Notes: generated by a model not told the origin, from the sequence alone. Numbered from the stretch's first letter, positions 1-8,397 are shown. The stretch: 64,000 nt of DNA from Allosphingosinicella sp042666435 (GCF_042666435.1 NZ_JBHTDC010000002.1:997423-1061422); one strand, 5' to 3'. Translations and numbers: made by a program.

Positions 1-429
1 CGGCAGGAGCGCGAGCTTCGCGAGCAGACCGCCGGCACCGGCGTGGAGGTGGTGCGCCAGGGCGACGAGATCATCCTCAACATGCCGTCGGCGATCACCT
101 TCGCCTTCGACCGCTACGACATCCAGCCGCAATTCCAGACCACTCTGAACGAGGTGGCGCAGACTTTGTCGGCCTATCCGTCCACCTATATCGACGTTTA
201 CGGCCATACCGATTCGGTCGGCACCGACGCCTACAACATGACCTTGTCGCAGAACCGGGCACAATCGGTCGCCAATTACCTGTCGTCGCGCAACGTCGCC
301 GCGGCGCGAATCGCGACCCAGGGCTTCGGCGAGAGCCAGCCCATCGCTTCGAACGAAACCGAGCAAGGGCGCGCCGCCAACCGCCGCGTCGAGATCCGCA
401 TCGTGCCGATCGAGGATACGGCCGCGTAG
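1..429 (+). CDS. OmpA family protein, C-terminal part (5' end outside window)
   Basis: The reading frame is open from the first base, so the gene begins upstream of the window; the GTG at 43 is only an internal codon. About 140 residues are visible and they form an OmpA-like peptidoglycan-binding domain: a ITFAFDRYDI strand, the YGHTDSVGTDAYN motif, a SQNRAQSVANYL helix and the closing NRRVEIRI. Such domains anchor outer-membrane proteins or lipoproteins to the cell wall in the periplasm. The N-terminal part, which would tell a porin-like OmpA from a lipoprotein, cannot be seen. The gene stops at a TAG and is followed at once by a hairpin with a T-rich tail. Confidence 0.9.
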   Translation, partial: RQERELREQTAGTGVEVVRQGDEIILNMPSAITFAFDRYDIQPQFQTTLNEVAQTLSAYPSTYIDVYGHTDSVGTDAYNMTLSQNRAQSVANYLSSRNVAAARIATQGFGESQPIASNETEQGRAANRRVEIRIVPIEDTAA

Positions 430-445
430 AGCGGGCAGGTCGCTT

Positions 446-480
446 CCCCTCTCCCGCGCCGGGAGAGGGGATTATCTTTT
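446..480 (+). terminator. Rho-independent terminator after the OmpA-like gene
   Basis: An 11-bp perfect stem (CCCCTCTCCCG with its complement, 446-456 and 460-470) is followed by ATTATCTTTT. It overlaps the last codons of the convergent tadA gene. Confidence 0.6.
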
Positions 481-924
481 CGTCCTGAAGAAAAACCGGA
501 GCATCTCCGCCGCTTCTTCCTCGCCGATCCCCGGATAGACTTCGGGCGCGTGGTGGCAGGTCGGCTGGCCGAACAGGCGCGGGCCGTGCAGCACGGCGCC
601 GCCCTTCGGGTCGGCCGCGGCGAAATAGAGGCGCCTCACCCGCGCCAGGGCGATCGCTCCCGCACACATGGCGCAGGGTTCGAGCGTCACCCAGAGATCG
701 CATTCGTCGAGACGCGAAGCGCCGAGCGCGGCGGCGGCGGCGCGGAGGACGACCATCTCGGCATGGGCGGTCGGATCGGCGGCCCCGCGCATGGCGTTGC
801 GGGCCGCAGCCACGATCTCGTCTCCGCGCGTGACGACCGCGCCTACCGGGACTTCGCCGGCGGCGGCGGCTTCGCGCGCCTGGTCGAGCGCAAGCCGCAT
901 CGGTTCGGGCAAGGGAAAGGGCAT
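472..924 (-). CDS. tadA: tRNA-specific adenosine deaminase TadA
   Basis: Deaminates adenosine-34 to inosine in the anticodon of tRNA-Arg(ACG), an essential wobble modification in the cytoplasm. The 150-residue protein has the full zinc-deaminase signature: HAE at residues 54-56, with the glutamate as proton shuttle, and PCAMC at 83-87 supplying the two zinc cysteines. Length is typical for bacterial TadA. The gene is convergent with the OmpA-like gene and its last bases lie in the terminator hairpin. Guanine or cytosine deaminases share the fold, but the PCAMCAGA context and C-terminal FF residues fit TadA. Confidence 0.93.
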   Translation of the reverse strand: MPFPLPEPMRLALDQAREAAAAGEVPVGAVVTRGDEIVAAARNAMRGAADPTAHAEMVVLRAAAAALGASRLDECDLWVTLEPCAMCAGAIALARVRRLYFAAADPKGGAVLHGPRLFGQPTCHHAPEVYPGIGEEEAAEMLRFFFRTKR

Positions 925-975
925 AAGGCCGCCTTAGCGGCCGGGTCGCGCGGACGCCATTGGCGCGGGCGCAAG

Positions 976-1017
976 AAAAAGGCCGCGGCGGTCGATCCGA
1001 AGATCGCCGCCGCGGCC
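976..1017 (-). terminator. Rho-independent terminator of the small acidic protein gene
   Basis: Read leftward, a strong GC stem (outer arms GGCCGCGGCGG and its complement, about 981-991 and 1007-1017) runs into five T residues (AAAAA at 976-980 on the plus strand). It lies 10 bp after the stop of the gene at 1028. Confidence 0.8.
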
Positions 1018-1027
1018 CGATACGAGC

Positions 1028-1309
1028 TTATTCCTCGCCGTTGTCCTTCACGCCGACGACCGGAACCTCGACCTGGGTTTCGTCGGTGCTGATGTCGACG
1101 TCGGGAACTTCGACATTGGTTTCGGTGGTGCCGACGACGACTTCCTTGGAATCGACGTCGAAGGCCGGCAGCTCGCCGCCTTCTGCGCTCACGTCGACAT
1201 CGGGAAGAGCGCCTTCCTCGGTCTGGTTGACGTCCCAGAAACCGGTCGCGAACAGGATGATCACGATAACCACAATGACGGCGAGAATGCCGAGAACTTT
1301 GCGTGACAT
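1028..1309 (-). CDS. Small membrane-anchored acidic protein, function unknown
   Basis: Not recognised. The 93-residue product has a short basic start (MSRK), one hydrophobic helix (about residues 5-22, rich in I and V), then an acidic tail carrying imperfect repeats of the form VxVPDVDISTDET. This predicts an inner-membrane anchor with a flexible, negatively charged periplasmic tail. The start chosen is the ATG at 1309. A longer ATG at 1324 is in frame but lies inside the sequence GGAGGA, which is the ribosome-binding site of the chosen start, 7-8 bases upstream of it. A strong terminator follows the stop. Confidence 0.75.
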   Translation of the reverse strand: MSRKVLGILAVIVVIVIILFATGFWDVNQTEEGALPDVDVSAEGGELPAFDVDSKEVVVGTTETNVEVPDVDISTDETQVEVPVVGVKDNGEE

Positions 1310-1504
1310 TGAATATTCCTCCATCTGAGCCTTCTAAAGCTTCGGAGCGACAACGCAGCTTTTGCCGATCGGTTGCAGTCCCGCAACGATCTTGCACGCG
1401 AAACCCGCTTCGTCAAAGGACTCGAAGGTTGACGAAGGCGCCGGCGGCGGCTATCCGCGCCCCCTTTCCGGGGACATGGAGTCCCTAACCCAGGACGAGA
1501 CACG

Positions 1505-1795
1505 ATGTCGCGCATTTGCGAACTGACCGGCAAGGGCCGGCTGGTGGGGAACAACGTTTCCCACGCCAATAACAAGACCAAGCGGACCTTTCTGCCCAAT
1601 CTGCAGAAGGTGACCCTGATGTCCGACGCCCTCGACCGTGGCGTGAAGCTGCGCGTCTCGATGAGCGGCCTGCGCTCGGTCGAGCATGTCGGCGGCCTGG
1701 ACAATTGGCTCGCCAAGACCTCGGACGAGAAATTGAGCGTCACCGCCCGCCGCCTCAAGCGCGAGATCGAGAAGAAGGCGGCCGCCGCCGCCTGA
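1505..1795 (+). CDS. rpmB: 50S ribosomal protein L28
   Basis: Structural protein of the large ribosomal subunit. The 96-residue product starts MSRICELTGKGRLVGNNVSH and contains the NKTKRTFLPNLQ segment and a basic C-terminal helix, all characteristic of L28. The length of 96-98 residues, with an alanine-rich tail, is the alphaproteobacterial form. The gene stands alone between a divergently transcribed small membrane-protein gene and a convergent phytase-like gene. Confidence 0.95.
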   Translation: MSRICELTGKGRLVGNNVSHANNKTKRTFLPNLQKVTLMSDALDRGVKLRVSMSGLRSVEHVGGLDNWLAKTSDEKLSVTARRLKREIEKKAAAAA

Positions 1796-1843
1796 CCCGC
1801 TTTCCCGTTCGAGGGCGAAGCGTAGTTTCACGACCAGTCGAAT

Positions 1844-1880
1844 GAAGCCGGGCCTCTCCAGGGAGGCGCCGGCTTCTTCG
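1844..1880 (+). terminator. Probable terminator after rpmB
   Basis: An inverted repeat with arms GAAGCCGGGCCTC (1844-1856) and GAGGCGCCGGCTTC (1863-1876) is followed by TTCG. The stem is strong but the T-run is poor. It lies between the convergent rpmB and phytase-like genes and may serve either. Confidence 0.5.
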
Positions 1881-1887
1881 TGCGTCT

Positions 1888-2856
1888 CTATTTCGCGTCC
1901 AGCGCGAACTTCAGGAGCAATGTGCGCTGGAGCGCGTTGAGATTGTCGTCCGACGCGACCCAGACGATCGTCCTTCCATCCTCGCGCGTCACGTCCAGCG
2001 CCTCCATATTGTCGACCGTCACCGGCTCCTCGAAATGGGCGATCTCCGCTCCACCGAGCGGTTCGTCGCCGGACGCTGGCGAAAACGGCCCGACCGTCAG
2101 CTTGGCCGAGACCCCTTCCAATATCCGGAACCGGCGGTTGAGGAAGAGCAGCCGCCCGTCCGGAAGCAGCGCCGCGTCGGTGATTCTATACCCCTTCGGC
2201 GGGCGATAGCCGAGGCTGGTGCTCGGCGTTTCCGCCAAAGCCGGATCGCCGTCGAACAGCAGAACCGCGCTCGTTCCGTCCCGGCGCAACCTGTCTTCGG
2301 AAAAGATGAGGAAGCGGCCGTCCGGCAGCCGGACCATCCCCTCGCTGCCGCCATTGCTGGGCCAGCGCCGCATCGGCGGAGGCCGGGTCGCGACATCGCT
2401 CCTCCAGTCGCCCAGCCGATAGCGCCAGACGGCGTTGCGCTGCTCGAAGCCGATCCAGGCGCGGCCTTCGTGCACCGTCATGGCTTCGGCGTCGCGATCG
2501 AGCTTGCTCTCCGCCGATCCCGGCCCATCGGGCAGTGGACGGACGTCGATCGACGCCGGGCCTGCGCCCGGCAGCGAGAAACGGATCAGCGAACCCGCGT
2601 CGCTGACCGCGAGCACCATCCCATCCTCGATATGGATCGCCGAGATGCCGCCGAAGCGGGGATCGTTGCTGCTGATCGCCCAGCCGCCGAGATAGGATAG
2701 GGAGCCCAGCCGCCGTCTCGCCGGGTCGTCCTCGTCGAGCGGCACCGCCTGGAAGGCGATCGTGGCCCGATCCGGATAGACCGGCCCGCTATAGAGCGAC
2801 GGCGGCGCGAAGGTCGTCAGCAAAGGCAGGGCCGCCAAGGCCGCAAGGATGCGCAT
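1888..2856 (-). CDS. Secreted phytase-like (esterase-like) beta-propeller protein
   Basis: The 322-residue product matches my memory of the family named esterase-like activity of phytase: the segments FGGISAIHIEDG, VSDAGSLIRFS, DAEAMTVHEGRAWIGFE and NGGSEGMVRLPDGR are typical blades. The start at 2856 gives a clear Sec signal peptide (MRILAALAALPLLTTFA); the longer frame to 2937 would put 27 polar residues in front of it. Substrate is unknown, since family members have been called phytases on fold alone. It stands as a single gene. Cellular location is probably periplasmic. Confidence 0.8.
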   Translation of the reverse strand: MRILAALAALPLLTTFAPPSLYSGPVYPDRATIAFQAVPLDEDDPARRRLGSLSYLGGWAISSNDPRFGGISAIHIEDGMVLAVSDAGSLIRFSLPGAGPASIDVRPLPDGPGSAESKLDRDAEAMTVHEGRAWIGFEQRNAVWRYRLGDWRSDVATRPPPMRRWPSNGGSEGMVRLPDGRFLIFSEDRLRRDGTSAVLLFDGDPALAETPSTSLGYRPPKGYRITDAALLPDGRLLFLNRRFRILEGVSAKLTVGPFSPASGDEPLGGAEIAHFEEPVTVDNMEALDVTREDGRTIVWVASDDNLNALQRTLLLKFALDAK

Positions 2857-3034
2857 CGCCCGCCTGATAGCCGCGCCGGAGCCGCCCCACACCCCCTCAA
2901 TTTCGATGAACGGCGGCTGACGGGGGCATTCAGCCATGGCTCAAGCGAATCGACCGATAAGGGAGGCAAGTCGACGAAGGAGACGGTTTCGTGCCCCTCG
3001 CGGCGCCGACACAGTGGACGAAAAGGAGATTGCC

Positions 3035-3439
3035 ATGTTCAAGAAAATTGGCCTGACCGCCGCCGCCGCGCTGGCCGCGCTGACGGCGATCCCCGCAGCC
3101 GCCGAAGCACAGCCCTATCGCGCGCCCGGTTATTATGACAGCGGATCGCACAGCTATGCCTATCGCGACGGCTATCGCCGCTACCAGCGCGGCGACCGCT
3201 ACGTCCGCTACAACAATCGCCGCTATGACAACCGGCGCTACGACAACAGGCGCTATGACCGCCGTTATTACGGCCAGCGTTACTGCCGCGACAACGGCTC
3301 GGCTGGCACCATCATCGGCGCGATTGCCGGCGGCCTGCTCGGCCACGAGGTCGCCGGGCGTGGCGACCGGACCGTCGGCACGATCATCGGTGGCGCCGCG
3401 GGCGCCGTCGCCGGCCGGGCGATCGACCGGAATTGTTAA
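3035..3439 (+). CDS. Glycine-zipper 2TM-domain envelope protein
   Basis: The 134-residue product begins with a Sec signal peptide (MFKKIGLTAAAALAALTA, cleavage near AEAQ). A low-complexity stretch rich in Tyr, Arg, Asp and Asn follows, including tandem copies of YDNRR (residues about 60-80). The C-terminal half is a glycine zipper: GTIIGAIAGGLLGHEVAG and then GTIIGGAAGAVAGRAI. Glycine-zipper 2TM proteins are usually envelope or surface-antigen-like proteins. The ATG at 3035 is preceded by AAAGGAGATTGCC, a good ribosome site, which decides against the longer frame from 2936. Confidence 0.82.
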   Translation: MFKKIGLTAAAALAALTAIPAAAEAQPYRAPGYYDSGSHSYAYRDGYRRYQRGDRYVRYNNRRYDNRRYDNRRYDRRYYGQRYCRDNGSAGTIIGAIAGGLLGHEVAGRGDRTVGTIIGGAAGAVAGRAIDRNC

Positions 3440-3475
3440 GCCTTAGCGGTATCCCTCCAGTAGTGTAACGAGGGC

Positions 3476-3508
3476 GGGGCCCGGTGTTCTTGAAGAGCGC
3501 CGGGCCCC
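3476..3508 (+). terminator. Hairpin between convergent genes, possible terminator
   Basis: GGGGCCCGG (3476-3484) pairs with CCGGGCCCC (3500-3508) around a 15-base loop. It lies between the glycine-zipper gene and the convergent cobT. No clear T-run follows on either strand, so termination is only likely. Confidence 0.4.
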
Positions 3509-3535
3509 AAATATATGCGAAGCATGTGGGGAACG

Positions 3536-5362
3536 TCAGTTCGCGTCGAACAAGTCCGCGAGCTGTTCGACCATCGTCCCGCCCAGTTGCTCGGCGTCCA
3601 TGATCGTCACCGCTTTCTGATAATAACGCGTCACGTCATGGCCGATTCCGATCGCGACCAGCTCGACCGACGAACGATTCTCGATCCAGGCGATGACCTG
3701 GCGCAGGTGCCGCTCGAGATAGGTGCCGCTGTTCACCGACAGGGTCGAATCATCGACCGGCGCGCCGTCCGAGATGACCATCAGGATGCGCCTTTCCTCG
3801 ACGCGCCCGATCAGCCGGTTGTGCGCCCAGAGCAAAGCCTCGCCGTCGATATTCTCCTTGAGCAGCCCCTCGCGCATCATCAGCCCGAGATTCTTTCGCG
3901 CCCGCCGCCAGGGCTCGTCGGCTTTCTTGTAGACGATGTGCCGGAGATCGTTGAGGCGTCCGGGATGCGGAGGCCGGCCGTCGGCGAGCCAGCGTTCGCG
4001 CGCCTGCCCGCCCTTCCAGGCTCGGGTCGTGAAGCCCAGTATCTCGACCTTCACACCGCAACGCTCCAGGGTGCGCGCGAGAATGTCGGCCGAAATCGCC
4101 GCGATCGAGATCGGCCGCCCCCGCATCGATCCCGAATTGTCGATCAGCAAGGTGACGATGGTGTCGCGGAACTCCGTCTCCTTTTCGATCTTGTAGGACA
4201 GGGAATGAGCGGGGTTGACGATCACCCGCGCCAGCCGCGCCGAATCGAGCAGACCTTCTTCCTGGTCGAAATCCCAGCTCCGGCTCTGCTGCGCCATCAG
4301 CCGGCGCTGGAGCCGGTTGGCGAGCCTGGTGACCGCCCCCTGGAGGTGGACGAGTTGCTGGTCGAGATAGGAGCGCAGCCGGCCCAGTTCCTCCTCGTCG
4401 CATAGCTCCGTCGCCTCGACGACCTCGTCGAAGCGGCTGGTGAAGATGCGGTAGTCGAATTGCGGCGACAGGTCTGACAATGGCCGGTTCGGGCGGATCG
4501 GGAGCATTCCCTCCTCGCCCTCCTCGCCGAGCCCCTCGTCGCTCTCGGCCATATCCTCTTCGGACCAGTCGCTCTCGCTTTCCTCGTCGCCCGATTCGCC
4601 TTGCTCGACGCGCATGTCGGCCTCGCCCTCGCCGCCGTCATCGTCGTCGCCATCCTCGTCGGATTCGCCCTCGTCCTGATCGTCACCTTCGCCTTCATCG
4701 CCCTCCTCGGGCGCATGATCGAGATCCTGCTCGCCCTCGACCAGTTCGAGATCGCGCAGCAGCTTGGTGGCGAGCGAGGCGAAAGTCGCCTGGTCGTCCA
4801 GGGCGAGCCCGAGCGCGTCGAGATCGGAGCCGGCTTTCTCCTCGATCCAGTCGGAAATGAGCTTCAGCCCCTCGCGCGCAATCTCGGGCGGCGGCTCGCC
4901 GGTCAGTCGCTCGCGCACCATCAGCGAGATGGCGGTGGAAAGCGGCACCTCGTCGCGGTTGCGCGCCCGGGTGATTGGATCGGTGCGCATCCGCATCTCG
5001 GTCGCGCGGGCGAGATTGGCGCGCACGCCCTCCATCGCCCGCGCGCCCAACGCCTCGACCCGCGCCTGTTCGGCGGCGGCGAAGACGGCGCGCGCGGTCT
5101 CGTCGGCGGGCGCGTTGCGGGCATGGAGCGCCGGATCGTGATGCCGCATCCTCAGCGCCGCCGCGTCAGCGAAGCCCCGCGTCTCGGCGACCTCGCGCTC
5201 GGGCAGGGTGCGGCCCGGCATCGGCACCTTGACGCTCTTGCCCGATACCGCCGGCGCATCGGCGGTGAACCCCAGCTCCAGCTCCGCCTCCCGCGCAATC
5301 GCCCGGCTCGCCCCGGTCAACACCTGGCGGAAGGATTCGAGGGGATTTGCCGGCTCAGGCAC
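3536..5362 (-). CDS. cobT: Cobaltochelatase subunit CobT
   Basis: CobT, with the AAA+ ATPase CobS, forms the chelatase chaperone that drives CobN to insert cobalt into hydrogenobyrinate diamide in aerobic cobalamin synthesis. The 608-residue protein has a helical N-terminal domain, a very acidic linker (about residues 208-287, mostly E, D, G and S) and a C-terminal VWA domain whose MIDAS motif DNSGS is at 408-412. This is the usual CobT architecture and length. cobS lies just upstream on the same strand but is separated from cobT by a toxin-antitoxin pair. No cobN or other cobalamin gene is in the window, so the partner here is not shown. Confidence 0.92.
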   Translation of the reverse strand: MPEPANPLESFRQVLTGASRAIAREAELELGFTADAPAVSGKSVKVPMPGRTLPEREVAETRGFADAAALRMRHHDPALHARNAPADETARAVFAAAEQARVEALGARAMEGVRANLARATEMRMRTDPITRARNRDEVPLSTAISLMVRERLTGEPPPEIAREGLKLISDWIEEKAGSDLDALGLALDDQATFASLATKLLRDLELVEGEQDLDHAPEEGDEGEGDDQDEGESDEDGDDDDGGEGEADMRVEQGESGDEESESDWSEEDMAESDEGLGEEGEEGMLPIRPNRPLSDLSPQFDYRIFTSRFDEVVEATELCDEEELGRLRSYLDQQLVHLQGAVTRLANRLQRRLMAQQSRSWDFDQEEGLLDSARLARVIVNPAHSLSYKIEKETEFRDTIVTLLIDNSGSMRGRPISIAAISADILARTLERCGVKVEILGFTTRAWKGGQARERWLADGRPPHPGRLNDLRHIVYKKADEPWRRARKNLGLMMREGLLKENIDGEALLWAHNRLIGRVEERRILMVISDGAPVDDSTLSVNSGTYLERHLRQVIAWIENRSSVELVAIGIGHDVTRYYQKAVTIMDAEQLGGTMVEQLADLFDAN

Positions 5363-5368
5363 TTCCGG

Positions 5369-5758
5369 TCACCACAAGGTTCTACATCCAAAATTGGCAA
5401 GCTGCGGATCGCGAGTGATGATAATCAGATCTTCGATCACGGCCTGTGCCGCGAGCATCCGATCAAAAGGATCTCGATGTCGGCCCGGCAGGAAAGCTGC
5501 CATCAGCGCATGATCGTCGCGCATAGCCAAGGATTCGAACCCATTGCGCGTCATCAAAGGCCGGTAATCGCGCTGGAAATCCTCGATCTCATTCAGCTTG
5601 CCCGATGCGGTCTTGATGGCGATCTCCCATATGCTCGCGGTGCTGACCACGATTGTTTGATCACCGGATTCAATCACGTGCCGCGCCGCGGCGCTGAGCT
5701 GGCCGGCTTCCGTCCACCACCAGATCAGGCCGTGCGTGTCGAGCAGGTATCCGGTCAA
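5369..5758 (-). CDS. VapC-family PIN-domain toxin
   Basis: Predicted ribonuclease toxin of a type II toxin-antitoxin pair. The 129-residue PIN domain shows the expected acidic residues: the first Asp in YLLDTHGLIWWW, the Glu in SIWEIAIK, the Asp in DPFDRMLAAQA and the late ITRD. The TTG start at 5758 overlaps the antitoxin stop in the 4-base TTGA, which indicates translational coupling; an ATG at 5791 in the same frame would give 11 extra residues inside the antitoxin gene. The gene ends 6 bp before cobT begins, so toxin and chelatase genes may share a transcript. Confidence 0.85.
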   Translation of the reverse strand: MTGYLLDTHGLIWWWTEAGQLSAAARHVIESGDQTIVVSTASIWEIAIKTASGKLNEIEDFQRDYRPLMTRNGFESLAMRDDHALMAAFLPGRHRDPFDRMLAAQAVIEDLIIITRDPQLANFGCRTLW

Positions 5759-6039
5759 TAGCCGTACTTCTCGAGACGCTTTCCTTCCCAAAGCGCGAGC
5801 TCCTCGTCCGGCAGCGGATCGAACCAGACGGCGTCGGGGATCGGACCGCTGACTTTCAGTCCGCCGGGCTTTCGCTTTGGCTGGCGCACGACATTCTCGA
5901 TCGGCACCAGCTTCGCATAGGGTTTGCCTGCCTTGGCGAGAATGATTTCCTCGCCGGCATGGGCGCGTTCCAGCAGCCTGGAAAAGTGGGTCTTGGCATC
6001 GTGGACGTTGATCATCTTGCGCGGATCGGCTTCAGCCAT
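5755..6039 (-). CDS. Phd/YefM-family antitoxin
   Basis: Partner antitoxin of the adjacent PIN toxin. The 94-residue protein has the Phd/YefM DNA-binding N-terminus (INVHDAKTHFSRLLERAHAGEE, then IILAKAGKPYAKLVPI) and a C-terminal tail (WFDPLPDEELALWEG) that would wrap the toxin. Such antitoxins also repress their own promoter. The pair sits 65 bp downstream of cobS and directly upstream of cobT on the same strand. A small promoter region could lie between 6040 and 6103. Confidence 0.87.
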   Translation of the reverse strand: MAEADPRKMINVHDAKTHFSRLLERAHAGEEIILAKAGKPYAKLVPIENVVRQPKRKPGGLKVSGPIPDAVWFDPLPDEELALWEGKRLEKYGY

Positions 6040-6103
6040 GGCTTTACTCCAATGAGTTAGTCCGCTTAGTCCATCCCCCGGGTCGCAACAAGGATTTTCG
6101 CGT

Positions 6104-7111
6104 TCAACCCGCGCGGCCCACCACGCTCTCGGGCAGGTCCTTGCCGAACACGCGCTGATAATATTCGGCGATGAGCGGGCGCTCGGTCTCGTCGCATTTG
6201 TTGAGGAAGGAGAGCCGGAAGGCGAAGCCGAGATCGCCGAAGATGAGCGCGTTCTGGGCCCAGCTGATGACGGTGCGCGGGCTCATCACGGTCGAGATGT
6301 CGCCGTTGACGAACCCCTGGCGGGTCAAATCCGCCACCTTGATCATCTTCTCGACCTCCTGCCGGCCGCCCTCATGGTCGTACTCGCCCGATTTGGCGAG
6401 CACGATCTGGGCCTCGGTCGCGGCGGGGAGGTAGTTCAATGTCACGACGATGTTCCAGCGGTCCATCTGGCCCTGATTGATCTGCTGGGTGCCGTGATAG
6501 AGACCGGTCGTGTCGCCGAGGCCGACCGTGTTTGTGGTCGCGAAAAGCCGGAACCAGGGATTGGGGCGGATCACCCTGTTCTGATCGAGCAAGGTCAATT
6601 TGCCCTCGGTTTCCAGCACACGCTGGATGACGAACATCACGTCCGGCCGCCCGGCGTCATATTCGTCGAACACCAGGGCCGTCGGCGTCTGCAGCGCCCA
6701 GGGCAGCAGCCCCTCGCGGAACTCCGTCACCTGCTGGCCGTCCCTCAGCACGATCGCGTCGCGGCCGATGAGGTCGATGCGGCTGATATGGGCGTCGAGA
6801 TTGATGCGGATCAGCGGCCAGTTGAGGCGCGCCGCCACCTGCTCGATATGGGTCGATTTTCCGGTGCCGTGATAGCCCTGGACCATCACCCGGCGGTTCT
6901 TGGCGAAGCCCGCGCATATTGCCAGCGTCGTGTCCGGATCGAAGACATAGGCCGGATCGAGGTCAGGCACCCTTTCATCCGCCTCGCTGAAGGCGGGCAC
7001 TTCCATGTCGCTGTCGATGCCGAAAAGGTCGCGCACCTTCGCCATCCGGTCGGGCGCTTCCATGACCGTCGCCGAGCGGCTGTCGGGATTCGCGTTGGGG
7101 ATATCGGTCAT
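6104..7111 (-). CDS. cobS: Cobaltochelatase subunit CobS
   Basis: AAA+ ATPase of the MoxR/CbbQ-like group that powers cobalt insertion together with CobT. The 335-residue protein carries a Walker A motif GYHGTGKST at residues 79-87 and a Walker B ALVFDEYD at about 145-152, followed by the DVMFVIQRVLE and TTNT sensor segments. Length and the N-terminal FGIDSDMEVPAF segment match CobS. It is the first gene of a leftward group cobS-antitoxin-toxin-cobT. Confidence 0.94.
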   Translation of the reverse strand: MTDIPNANPDSRSATVMEAPDRMAKVRDLFGIDSDMEVPAFSEADERVPDLDPAYVFDPDTTLAICAGFAKNRRVMVQGYHGTGKSTHIEQVAARLNWPLIRINLDAHISRIDLIGRDAIVLRDGQQVTEFREGLLPWALQTPTALVFDEYDAGRPDVMFVIQRVLETEGKLTLLDQNRVIRPNPWFRLFATTNTVGLGDTTGLYHGTQQINQGQMDRWNIVVTLNYLPAATEAQIVLAKSGEYDHEGGRQEVEKMIKVADLTRQGFVNGDISTVMSPRTVISWAQNALIFGDLGFAFRLSFLNKCDETERPLIAEYYQRVFGKDLPESVVGRAG

Positions 7112-7186
7112 CGTCTTCTATCCTGTCGGGTGGCGTCGCCGCCTGTGTCCAGCGCTCGGTAGTATCTTGTGTTCCGCGCCGCAACG

Positions 7187-7885
7187 TCAGGCGGGCGGCG
7201 CGGCCTTGGGCGGCAGCGGGAACAGGGTCGTGAAGCGCTCGGCGAGCGCGCGGTCGCCCTCGACGCTGAGGACGCCCGCCGCTTCGAGGGCGTCGATCGG
7301 CTGGCCGCCATAGACCGCCGCGGCCACCATGGTCGGCTCTCCCGCGAAGACGATATCCGCCCCCGCCGTGTCGCCGCGGCCGACGTCGAAGCGGCCGCCG
7401 GCGATGCGGCCGGCGAAGGTCTCCGTCCCCACCCGGAAGCCGACTCGCGCGTCGATGCCCTGGGCCCGCGCGGGATCGAACATGGTGCGGAAGGAGAGCA
7501 TCAGCGAAGTGGCGCTGAGCGGCAAGGTCGGGTCATGCGCCGGCGAGCGCGCCGCCCAGCGGCCGAGCGACTTCACGATCGGCTCCGCTTCATAGCCCCA
7601 TAAGCTGAGCTCATAGACTTGCGCGGAGGTCGGCGGCGGCAGCTTGCGGCGGACGAGCAGGCCCGCGCCTTCCAGCCCCTCCAGCCGCTGGGTCAGCACG
7701 TTGGCGCTGATTCCGGGCAGATCGGCGCGAATGTCGCTGAATCGCTTCGGACCCAGCATAAGCTCGCGCATCACGAGCAAAGCCCAGCGCTCGCCGATCA
7801 GGTCGAGCGCATGGGCGGTTCCGCAGGCGTCGTCGTAGCGCCGGCGAACAGGTTGCGCCGTTTCGGTTATTTTTGGTAACTTCAT
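7187..7885 (-). CDS. HxlR-type winged-helix regulator with C-terminal SCP2-like domain
   Basis: Residues about 15-110 form an HxlR DNA-binding domain: CGTAHALDLIGERWALLVMRELMLGPKRFSDIR with the conserved Cys at the start, then ISANVLTQRLEGLEGAGLL. The remaining 110 residues (DARVGFRVG..FAGEPTMVAAAVYGGQP..) resemble an SCP2 sterol-carrier fold, which suggests a lipophilic ligand. HxlR regulators often sense redox change or electrophiles through the N-terminal cysteine. The gene faces the VOC/SRPBCC/GST operon across a 61-bp gap, so it most likely controls that operon. Confidence 0.87.
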   Translation of the reverse strand: MKLPKITETAQPVRRRYDDACGTAHALDLIGERWALLVMRELMLGPKRFSDIRADLPGISANVLTQRLEGLEGAGLLVRRKLPPPTSAQVYELSLWGYEAEPIVKSLGRWAARSPAHDPTLPLSATSLMLSFRTMFDPARAQGIDARVGFRVGTETFAGRIAGGRFDVGRGDTAGADIVFAGEPTMVAAAVYGGQPIDALEAAGVLSVEGDRALAERFTTLFPLPPKAAPPA

Positions 7886-7946
7886 AGTCGCTTTTTATAA
7901 CTCATGCGGGCATCACGGTCAACAGCGATTCGGAAGGGAGAGAGAA

Positions 7947-8375
7947 ATGCCCCGGATGATCTTCGTGAACCTGCCCGTCACCGATCTTGCGCGGTCGACC
8001 GCATTCTACGAGGCGATCGGCGCCGAGAAGAACCCGCAATTCTCCGACGACACGGCGGCCTGCATGGTCTTGTCCGACACCATCCACGTGATGATCCTGA
8101 CCCACGACAAGTTCGCCCAGTTCACGCCCAAGCGGATCGCCGACGCGCACGAGACCAGCGAGGTGCTGATCTGCGTCTCCGAGGACAGCCGCGAGGGCGT
8201 CGACCGGATCACGGAGAGGGCGCTAGCCGCCGGCGGCCGCGAACCGCGCGCGGCCCAGGATTACGGCTTCATGTACGGCCGCAGCTTCGAGGATCCCGAC
8301 GGCCATATCTGGGAGCCGATGTGGATGGACATGGAAGCCGCGAAAGAGGCCATGGCCCAGCCGGCCGCCGCCTGA
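7947..8375 (+). CDS. VOC family protein (glyoxalase/dioxygenase fold), operon gene 1
   Basis: A single-domain vicinal-oxygen-chelate protein of 142 residues: MIFVNLPVTDLARSTAFYEAIGAEKN opens the first beta-alpha-beta module and SFEDPDGHIWEPMWMD closes the second. The VOC fold covers glyoxalases, extradiol dioxygenases and drug-binding proteins; the precise reaction cannot be read from sequence. It is the first gene of a six-gene rightward run and has a good ribosome site (GGAAGGGAGAGAG) before its ATG. The HxlR regulator is transcribed away from it. Confidence 0.85.
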   Translation: MPRMIFVNLPVTDLARSTAFYEAIGAEKNPQFSDDTAACMVLSDTIHVMILTHDKFAQFTPKRIADAHETSEVLICVSEDSREGVDRITERALAAGGREPRAAQDYGFMYGRSFEDPDGHIWEPMWMDMEAAKEAMAQPAAA

Positions 8376-8397
8376 CCCGACGACGAGGATAGAAACG

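Noticed and set aside
7112..7186. Possible cobalamin riboswitch before cobS
   Set aside because: The gap is only 75 bp and lacks the conserved B12-box core.
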